13,187 nt of DNA from WTAW01 sp964540205. Lineage in GTDB: Bacteria > Acidobacteriota > Aminicenantia > Aminicenantales > Aminicenantaceae. Below are positions 6,326-12,078 of this stretch, piece after piece. The notes under the pieces were generated by a model that saw only the letters and a list, made by a program, of their open reading frames with translations, ran no database searches and was not told where the DNA came from. Position 1 is the first letter of the stretch. Each line of letters starts with the position of its first letter. The DNA is taken from assembly GCA_964540205.1 (NCBI GenBank), contig CAZIMJ010000117.1:1-13187 (forward strand), written 5' to 3'. Position numbers and translations under genes: made by a program.

Positions 6326-9043
6326 ATGAGTGATAAGAAGTATGTCTATTCTTTTGCGCCTGGGAGTGTCGAGGGTAACAGGGACATGAGAGATGCCCTC
6401 GGTGGGAAGGGCGCAAATCTTGCTGAGATGGCGGGGATCGGAATTCCGGTTCCTCCCGGATTTACGGTCTCTACGGAAGTCTGTAATCTCTTCCTCCAAG
6501 CGGAAAACCAGATCCCTTCAAAAGTGGAAGAGGAGATCCTGGCTCATCTGGTTAGGCTGGAGGATGCAGCAAGACAGAGACTGGGCGATGAGGGAAATCC
6601 CCTCCTCGTCTCTGTGCGTTCCGGAGCGAAATTCTCAATGCCCGGGATGATGGATACTATCCTGAACTTGGGACTCAACGATCAGACGGTCGAAGGATTG
6701 GCAATAAAGAGCGGAGACAGGCGGTTTGCCTTGGATTGCTACCGCCGTCTCATCCAAATGTTCGGAGATGTTGTTCTGGAAATATCCAAGAAGAGTTTTG
6801 AAAATATACTCAAGGGGATCAAAAGTCAAAACAACATCGAATACGACTTCGAGCTTTCTGAAGAAAACCTTGGAGATGTCATTGCGGGCTATAAGAATTT
6901 GGTCAAAGACCAGACGGGAATGGATTTTCCGCAAGATGTTAAGGAACAACTTTTTATGGCGGTCTCGGCAGTGTTCGAATCATGGGGCAACCCGCGGGCC
7001 ATCACATACCGCAGATTGAATCACATCCCCCATGATCTGGGGACGGCTGTCAATGTCCAGATGATGGTTTTTGGCAATTTCGGAGAAAATTCTGCCACAG
7101 GTGTAGGGTTTACCCGGAATCCGGCCACGGGCGAAAAGGAACTCTATGGAGAATTCCTTTTCAACGCCCAGGGTGAGGATGTTGTGGCTGGAATAAGAAC
7201 CCCATCCCCCATAGTAGACCTCAAGGGAAAAATGCCTGAGGCCTATAGCGAGTTGGAGGAGATCACCACACGGTTGGAGAAACACTACCAGGATATTCAG
7301 GACTTTGAATTCACCATTCAGGAGAGAAAACTCTACATGCTGCAAACGCGGAGCGGGAAAAGGACAGGTTGGGCTGCGGTAAGGATTGCTGTGGATATGG
7401 TTGATGAGGGCCTGATCACCAAAGAAAAAGCACTCTTCTTGGTCGAGCCTGAGTCTCTGGATCAACTCCTCCATCCTGTCTTTGACGGTGCAGAAAAAGC
7501 CAAACACGAGATCCTGGCCAAAGGACTTGCTGCATCTCCGGGAGCAGCCACAGGGCAGGTGGTATTTACTGCGGATGAAGCGGTTTCGTGGAAAGAGACG
7601 GGTAAACGAGTTGTGTTGGTCAGGGATGAAACTTCACCCGATGATATCCACGGGATGAGTGTGTCTCAAGGTATCTTGACAGCGACCGGAGGCATGACAT
7701 CCCATGCGGCCATTGTGGGTAGACAGATGGGCAAACCCTCTGTAGTTGGATGCAGTGCAGTAGTACCCAACGAGGAAGACAGATATTTCCAAGCGGGTGA
7801 CCAGAAGGTCAATGAGGGAGATTGGATCTCGATAGACGGAAGCACCGGCGAAGTGCTCCATGGGGAGATCCCCACAAAGCCCTCGGAAATCCTCCAGGTG
7901 ATCCGCGGAGAATTGGCGCCCGAAGATTCTGTGACATTTCAGTACTTTGATAAGCTCCTCTCCTGGGCCGATGAGGTGCGGAAACTGAGGGTTCGGGCAA
8001 ATGCCGACACTCCCAAGGATGCAAAAACAGCCTTTGCTTTTGGTGCAGAAGGGATCGGTCTTGCCCGCACGGAACACATGTTTTTCGAGAGGGAAAGACT
8101 CCCCATTATCAAACAGATGATCATGGCAGAGACCGAGGACGAAAGGCGGGAATACTTAGGCCATATTCTCCCCTTCCAGAAGAAGGATTTTTATGAATTG
8201 TTCAAAGAGCTGAAGGGCTACCCGGTGACCATCCGAACATTGGATCCGCCTCTCCATGAGTTTTTGCCCAAGAAAGAAGAGTTGATGGTGGAGCTCGTGG
8301 AGCTCAAGGTTTCCGGGTCGCAGGATAATGAGCGGATCCAGGAGCTCGAAAAAGTTCTGGAAAGGGTCAAAGCGCTCGCCGAGTTCAATCCCATGCTCGG
8401 GCACAGAGGATGTCGCCTGGGAATCACTTTTCCTGAGATCATCGAGATGCAGGCCCAGGCTATCTTCGAAGCAGCCTGTGAATTGGCCTGCGAAGGCGGG
8501 AAGGTCTTCCCCGAGATCATGGTCCCTCTCATCGGGTCTGTGGAAGAGTTGGCCAACCAGAAAGAGATCATCGTCAGGATCGCTGAGGAGACGATAAAAA
8601 AATACGATGTTGAGCTGAAATACACGGTCGGAACCATGATCGAGATCCCCAGGGCCGCCATCACGGCCGATGAAGTGGCTAAAGAGGCGGATTTCTTCTC
8701 CTTTGGAACTAACGACCTGACCCAGACTACATTCGGCATATCCCGGGATGACGGGGCCGGTTTTATCAATCATTATCTCACCCATGGCTTATGGAAAGAT
8801 GATCCTTTTGCCAGTGTGGATGTGAGCGGAGTCGGCGAATTGATGAGATGGGCCGTGAAAAAGGGCCGTCAGACCAAACCGGAGCTCAAGGTGGGTATCT
8901 GTGGCGTTCACGGAGGAGATCCTCGGTCGATCTACTTCTGCCACAAGATCGGACTGGATTATGTGAGTTGTTCAGCCTACCAGATCCCCATTGCTCGTCT
9001 TGCTGCTGCTCAGGTCACGCTTTCTGAGGATACAAAAACATAA
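6326..9043 (+). CDS. ppdK: Pyruvate, phosphate dikinase
   Basis: This is a complete 905-residue enzyme interconverting pyruvate, ATP and phosphate with phosphoenolpyruvate, AMP and pyrophosphate in the cytosol. The N-terminal ATP-grasp region includes GGKGANLAEMAGIGIPVPPG (26-45), SVRSGAKFSMPGMMDT (96-111) and GFTRNPATGE (261-270). The swivelling phosphohistidine domain has TATGGMTSHAA (452-462), with His460 as the phosphorylated residue and Thr458 as the residue used for regulation in plants. The C-terminal PEP barrel has GIGLARTEHMF (576-586), GHRGCRLGI (692-700), FGTNDLTQTTFG (793-804) and Cys859 in the active-site lid. Residue 861 is Val, where most relatives have Glu (CGEHGG). AAGGAG (6314-6319), six bases before the ATG, fixes the start; upstream in-frame codons lie over the promoter. 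The gene stands alone. Confidence 0.97.
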   Translation: MSDKKYVYSFAPGSVEGNRDMRDALGGKGANLAEMAGIGIPVPPGFTVSTEVCNLFLQAENQIPSKVEEEILAHLVRLEDAARQRLGDEGNPLLVSVRSGAKFSMPGMMDTILNLGLNDQTVEGLAIKSGDRRFALDCYRRLIQMFGDVVLEISKKSFENILKGIKSQNNIEYDFELSEENLGDVIAGYKNLVKDQTGMDFPQDVKEQLFMAVSAVFESWGNPRAITYRRLNHIPHDLGTAVNVQMMVFGNFGENSATGVGFTRNPATGEKELYGEFLFNAQGEDVVAGIRTPSPIVDLKGKMPEAYSELEEITTRLEKHYQDIQDFEFTIQERKLYMLQTRSGKRTGWAAVRIAVDMVDEGLITKEKALFLVEPESLDQLLHPVFDGAEKAKHEILAKGLAASPGAATGQVVFTADEAVSWKETGKRVVLVRDETSPDDIHGMSVSQGILTATGGMTSHAAIVGRQMGKPSVVGCSAVVPNEEDRYFQAGDQKVNEGDWISIDGSTGEVLHGEIPTKPSEILQVIRGELAPEDSVTFQYFDKLLSWADEVRKLRVRANADTPKDAKTAFAFGAEGIGLARTEHMFFERERLPIIKQMIMAETEDERREYLGHILPFQKKDFYELFKELKGYPVTIRTLDPPLHEFLPKKEELMVELVELKVSGSQDNERIQELEKVLERVKALAEFNPMLGHRGCRLGITFPEIIEMQAQAIFEAACELACEGGKVFPEIMVPLIGSVEELANQKEIIVRIAEETIKKYDVELKYTVGTMIEIPRAAITADEVAKEADFFSFGTNDLTQTTFGISRDDGAGFINHYLTHGLWKDDPFASVDVSGVGELMRWAVKKGRQTKPELKVGICGVHGGDPRSIYFCHKIGLDYVSCSAYQIPIARLAAAQVTLSEDTKT

Positions 9044-9060
9044 ACTGATTGTTCTCTATG

Positions 9061-9086
9061 ATCAAGGAATAGGCCTTATGCTTGAT
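9061..9086. terminator. Weak stem-loop between ppdK and the convergent gene
   Basis: ATCAAG (9061-9066) pairs with CTTGAT (9081-9086), with partial pairing inside the 14-base loop. It lies between the convergent ppdK and proline dehydrogenase genes, where a two-way terminator is expected, but no T-run follows on either strand. Confidence 0.25.
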
Positions 9087-9098
9087 ACCCAATGGATA

Positions 9099-10010
9099 TC
9101 AGCGCCTGCCAGCTGTTTTGTGTATGATGTTTTTTAGTATGTAGGCAGCCATGGCCGGATTGGCTTCCAGCCGCCTTTTGCAGTAGGCTGAGGCGTATTC
9201 CCAGTGTTCGGCAAAAGGGACATAGAGACGCACGAGAATGCCCTCTCGAATAAGTTCGTCCTGAAAGGCCTGCATGGGCACCCCCATGAGCATCTGCACC
9301 TCGTACTGGTCTTTTTTTATATTCAGTCGTTCAGCGATGTTGATAGTTTCCTGAATGACGGCTTTATCGTGGGTGCCGATTTCTGGATAATGCCCTTCCT
9401 TGAATAAAACTTCCAGCTGTTCGAGAAGTTTTGCCTTCATCTCAGGCTTGCTCGTAAGAGCGATCTCCTTTGGCTCGTTGTAGATGCCGATACAGATGCG
9501 GATACGGGCGTTCAAGCCGGATATGGACTTGATATCCTTATCTGTCCGGAAGAGACGGGATTGGAGGACTGTTCCGAATGTCGGATGCTCGGAGATCAGG
9601 GCCCGGAATATATCCAGCGTCAGATCGGTCAGTGTATGGTCTTCCATGTCCAGGGTGATCTTTATGTTGTGCTGCTCCGCTTTTTTGACAATTCCCTCGA
9701 TGACCTTTTGACAGTGTTGTGAGCCCCTGTGGCTGCCCAGTTGGGTGGGTTTTAAAGAGAGAGTGGCAAACTCCTGTGCGCCCAAGCTGTCGATGAGCCT
9801 TTCGTAAACACCGACTGTGTACTGGACTTCCTCATCCACATCGATCTCTTCCCCCAAGAGGTCTATGGTGGAACAGACGTGTCGTTCCTTCCAAAACATG
9901 CGCGCAGTTTCAACGGCGGCTTGGATGCTGTCCCCGGCGACATATGGCCTGGCAAAAACCTTAACGAGGGGAGTTGGAGCGAGATTGATGATGATTTTTT
10001 TTAAGCCCAT
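9099..10010 (-). CDS. Proline dehydrogenase, single-domain
   Basis: This is a 303-residue FAD-dependent TIM-barrel enzyme oxidising proline to pyrroline-5-carboxylate, the first step of proline breakdown. Family features are LSLKPTQLG at 84-92, LDMEDH at 120-125, VLQSRLFRTDKDI at 148-160, IGTHD at 211-215, and the C-terminal LYVPF (262-266) with RRLEANP (279-285), whose arginine pair and Glu282 bind proline. The length fits the stand-alone bacterial enzyme rather than PutA fusions, and no pyrroline-5-carboxylate dehydrogenase is nearby. AAGGAGA six bases before the ATG at 10010 fixes the start; the in-frame extension to 10070 would run into the foldback element. That element begins only about 2 bases beyond the ribosome-binding site, so the message leader would carry its hairpin. 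Confidence 0.9.
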   Translation of the reverse strand: MGLKKIIINLAPTPLVKVFARPYVAGDSIQAAVETARMFWKERHVCSTIDLLGEEIDVDEEVQYTVGVYERLIDSLGAQEFATLSLKPTQLGSHRGSQHCQKVIEGIVKKAEQHNIKITLDMEDHTLTDLTLDIFRALISEHPTFGTVLQSRLFRTDKDIKSISGLNARIRICIGIYNEPKEIALTSKPEMKAKLLEQLEVLFKEGHYPEIGTHDKAVIQETINIAERLNIKKDQYEVQMLMGVPMQAFQDELIREGILVRLYVPFAEHWEYASAYCKRRLEANPAMAAYILKNIIHKTAGRR

Positions 10011-10024
10011 AACTATCTCCTTTT

Positions 10025-10260
10025 GAAAGCATCCCCAAATTTGCGATGAATGACGTTCCGAATGTTCCAATTGGTGATTGCGAAAACACGCTCAGTTTCC
10101 CCAGCGAGGAAACTTCGCTCGGATCCGGGCTTCCCTCACATCTCCTCTCAGGAGATGTGCCATGCCCGTCCAGCCCTTCTCACGGTTTTCTTCACCACAC
10201 AATTGGAACTCTCAATAACGCAATGTGATTTCACGCCATCACGGTTTTGCAGATACTTTC
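10025..10260 (+). mobile_element. Foldback element copy 1 (236 bp)
   Basis: The ends are inverted: GAAAGCATC (10025-10033) against GATACTTTC (10252-10260), within 23-base arms (10025-10047 and 10238-10260) that are about three-quarters complementary. An inner stem pairs GTTCCAATTG (10064-10073) with CAATTGGAAC (10200-10209) perfectly. The core 10083-10189 differs from copy 2 at only 6 of 107 positions. Within it CACATCTCC (10137-10145) and GGAGATGTG (10151-10159) form a perfect hairpin enclosed by CGGGC (10126-10130) and GCCCG (10164-10168). Flanks TCTCCTTTT (10016-10024) and TCTCCTCTTTT (10259-10269) may be a decayed target duplication. Short open frames across it are not credible genes. Confidence 0.75.
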
Positions 10261-10460
10261 TCCTCTTTTTAAAAATTTGACAAGAATTCAACTGCTCAAG
10301 GAGGAGTATTAAGGATAAAAACTAATTCATTTTGAAATAAACATCAAGAATTGTTTCATCTTTTTTTTAGGGATTAGCAGATGTGTTCAATGAATTCGAA
10401 AGGCCGAGCGGTTGAGGAAAAAGTTTACCGGCTCCCGTTTTTTTGATATGTAATACAAGT
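10261..10460. other. Gene-free leader of the deacetylase gene
   Basis: This AT-rich stretch contains TTGACA at 10277-10282 but no -10 box at the right distance. A strong Shine-Dalgarno-like AAGGAGGAG lies at 10298-10306 with no start codon or frame after it. A terminator-like hairpin occupies 10406-10444. I see no credible promoter for the deacetylase gene. Confidence 0.4.
10406..10444 (+). terminator. Terminator-like hairpin just before the deacetylase start
   Basis: GAGC-GGT (10406-10412) pairs with ACC-G-GCTC (10427-10434) with one bulged G and a 14-base loop. CCG and a run of seven T (10438-10444) follow. This has the form of an intrinsic terminator but lies only 17 bases before the proposed ATG, so it may act as an attenuator or block read-through from upstream. 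Confidence 0.4.
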
Positions 10461-11441
10461 ATGGTCAATATCAGGAAATTGTTTAGAGTCGGACGAAGAC
10501 GAAGATCTCCGCTCAAGTTTGTGTACTGTGATGCCTATTGGATGGTTGACATCGGAAACCATGTGTTCCCGCTCATGAAGTACCGGCTTATTTACGAGAA
10601 GCTTATCTCTTGGGGAGTCAAAAAGGAAAACTTCATAGAGTCCCAACTCGCACATGATGATGACATCTTGAGAGTGCATTCCGCGAGATATATTAAAAAG
10701 TTGAAGGCTGGAAAATTGTCGCACGCTGAAATGCTGGCGCTAGAGCTTCCCTACTCTCCAGACCTTTTGCAATTTGCAAAGCTTCATGTGGGGGGGACTA
10801 TCATCGCCGCGGAGCAGGCGATGGAAGAGGGGATGGCCGTACACCTCGGCGGGGGGTTCCACCATGCGTTTTCTGATCATGGGGAGGGATTTTGCGTTTT
10901 TAATGATGTGGCCGTGGCCATCGAAAAACTGAGAAATTTGGGTGTCATCCAAAGAGCTCTAGTTGTTGATTGTGACGTGCACCAAGGAAACGGAACAGCA
11001 GCCATTTTTTCAAAAAAAGAATACGTATTCACGTTCTCGATCCATCAGATGGATATTTATCCGGCCCATAAGCCCGAGAGCACACTGGATATAGGCCTGT
11101 GGTCAGGGGAGGGGGACGGGGAATACCTGGAGGTACTTAAGCTCCATTTTCCGCGCCTTTTTGAAGAATTCCAGCCGGATGTCGTTTTTTATCTTGCTGG
11201 ATCCGATCCCTATGAGAAAGACCAGTTGGGGGGATTGCGGTTGACTCTGGAAGGACTCAAGGAGAGAGATATGATCGTGATCGGATCAGCTCGCATGCTG
11301 AAGATCCCAACGGTCATCCTGCTTGCAGGGGGATATGCCATAGATGTTGCAGATACTGTGGCTATCCATCTCAACACCATCAAAGTTGCCCAAGACATCC
11401 ATCGGAAACATCCATTCTCAATCGCAAAACGTAAAACGTGA
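10461..11441 (+). CDS. Histone-deacetylase-like zinc amidohydrolase
   Basis: This 326-residue protein has the arginase/deacetylase fold. It carries the full active site: His134 and His135 in GGGFHHAF, GFCVFND at 143-149, zinc ligands Asp172 and His174 in VDCDVHQGNG and Asp249 in LAGSDP, and the transition-state Tyr292 in LAGGYA. Bacterial members remove acetyl groups from small molecules, polyamines or proteins; the substrate here is unknown. The first about 18 residues are basic and not family-like; homology begins near KFVYCDAYW (residue 19). No Shine-Dalgarno sequence precedes the ATG at 10461 or the in-frame TTG at 10443, so the true start is uncertain. The last codons run into a heptamer repeat. 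Foldback copies 1 and 2 flank the gene in direct orientation. Confidence 0.88.
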   Translation: MVNIRKLFRVGRRRRSPLKFVYCDAYWMVDIGNHVFPLMKYRLIYEKLISWGVKKENFIESQLAHDDDILRVHSARYIKKLKAGKLSHAEMLALELPYSPDLLQFAKLHVGGTIIAAEQAMEEGMAVHLGGGFHHAFSDHGEGFCVFNDVAVAIEKLRNLGVIQRALVVDCDVHQGNGTAAIFSKKEYVFTFSIHQMDIYPAHKPESTLDIGLWSGEGDGEYLEVLKLHFPRLFEEFQPDVVFYLAGSDPYEKDQLGGLRLTLEGLKERDMIVIGSARMLKIPTVILLAGGYAIDVADTVAIHLNTIKVAQDIHRKHPFSIAKRKT

Positions 11442-11455
11442 AATGTTTTTTCTCT
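11433..11455 (+). terminator. Probable terminator at the deacetylase gene end
   Basis: AAAACGT (11433-11439) pairs with ATGTTTT (11443-11449) around a GAA loop with one G-U pair, followed by TTCTCT. The stem is AT-rich and overlaps the stop codon. The unit AAAACGT is repeated in tandem from 11426. A mirrored hairpin serves cutA at 11713-11729. Confidence 0.4.
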
Positions 11456-11457
11456 GC
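11450..11457. repeat. Left target-site duplication of foldback copy 2
   Basis: TTCTCTGC immediately precedes the element and recurs exactly at 11696-11703, directly after its other end. Confidence 0.65.
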
Positions 11458-11695
11458 AAGTGGCATTTCCAGATCCGTGTTGATGGCATTCCGAGTGATT
11501 AGGTTGTATGATATCAAAAACACGCTCAGTTTCCCCAGCGAGGAAACTTCGCTCGGATCCGGGTTTCCCTCACATCTCCCCAAGGGAGATGTCCCATGCC
11601 CGTCCAGCCCTTCTCACGGTTTTTTCCATTACACAATCTGATCACTCAATAACGCTAGCAAGTATTCATGATATCATGGATCTGGAAATGTTTCC
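11458..11695 (+). mobile_element. Foldback element copy 2 (238 bp) with target duplication
   Basis: Outer arms CATTTCCAGATCC (11464-11476) and GGATCTGGAAATG (11678-11690) are exact complements. Inner arms 11493-11509 and 11631-11647 pair over 17 positions with two G-T pairs and one mismatch. The core 11517-11623 matches copy 1 at 101 of 107 positions; ACATCTCCC (11572-11580) pairs with GGGAGATGT (11584-11592). Perfect 8-base direct repeats flank the element. Removing it rejoins a palindromic terminator region between the convergent deacetylase and cutA genes. It encodes no protein and the mobilising transposase is unknown. Confidence 0.8.
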
Positions 11696-11703
11696 TTCTC
11701 TGC
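11696..11703. repeat. Right target-site duplication of foldback copy 2
   Basis: TTCTCTGC immediately follows the element and equals 11450-11457. An 8-base duplication is used by several insertion-sequence families, so it does not identify the transposase. Confidence 0.65.
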
Positions 11704-11712
11704 TTATGGTTT

Positions 11713-11729
11713 AAAACGTTTCACGTTTT
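11713..11729 (-). terminator. Probable terminator of cutA
   Basis: On the minus strand AAAACGT, GAA, ACGTTTT form a perfect 7-base stem with a 3-base loop directly overlapping the cutA stop. Only AAACC follows, so a T-run is limited to the stem itself. The sequence mirrors the end of the convergent deacetylase gene: 11419-11438 and 11717-11736 are complementary at 18 of 20 positions. Confidence 0.4.
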
Positions 11730-12048
11730 ACGATTGTGTATTTAAATTGATCCAGTCCAGATAATCCTTGGACCCAGTATGAACCGGGAGGGCAATGATC
11801 TCAGGAACCTGGTAAGAATGGAGAGTTTTTATCCTGTCTTCCAGTTTAGGGAAAAGGCTGGTTTTAGTTTTGATGAACAGGATGAATTCCTTGTCATTTG
11901 AGATGCATTCCTCCCACCAATAGAATGACTGGACTGCCGACGTCACTGTTACACAGGTGGCCAATCGTTCTTCAACGATCTTCTGTGCAATAGTATTGCC
12001 CTCGTTTTCATTGGGAACGGTCGAGATCACTAAAAGATATTCATTCAT
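11728..12048 (-). CDS. cutA: CutA1-like divalent cation tolerance protein
   Basis: This is a complete 106-residue small trimeric protein. Family features are the ERLATCVTV strand at 27-35, SFYWWEE at 41-47, EFILFIKT at 54-61, HSYQVPEIIALPV at 77-89 and YLDWI at 96-100. CutA proteins bind copper and other metals and were linked to metal tolerance in E. coli, but their molecular role is still unsettled. GGAG about 10 bases before the ATG at 12048 supports the start. It lies 30 bases downstream of the M20 peptidase gene on the same strand, so the two are probably one transcript. Its last codons lie in the inverted repeat it shares with the end of the deacetylase gene. Confidence 0.92.
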   Translation of the reverse strand: MNEYLLVISTVPNENEGNTIAQKIVEERLATCVTVTSAVQSFYWWEECISNDKEFILFIKTKTSLFPKLEDRIKTLHSYQVPEIIALPVHTGSKDYLDWINLNTQS

Positions 12049-12078
12049 TTGTGCTGCTCCAAAACAGGATTTGAGTGT

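Noticed and set aside
9061..9086. Possible strong bidirectional terminator after ppdK
   Set aside because: Only a 6-base outer stem and no T-run; kept as a low-confidence feature rather than a finding.
10046..10280. Short plus-strand open frames of 60 to 76 codons, with similar ones at 11438-11714
   Set aside because: They are translations of the foldback repeats, with no ribosome-binding site; similarity between them reflects the repeat, not a protein family.
10298..10306. Strong Shine-Dalgarno-like AAGGAGGAG
   Set aside because: No ATG, GTG or TTG with a usable frame follows at a suitable distance.
10401..10417. Sequence resembling a tRNA D-arm (GGCCGAGCGGTTGAGG)
   Set aside because: No acceptor, anticodon or T arm can be formed around it; it fits a terminator hairpin better.
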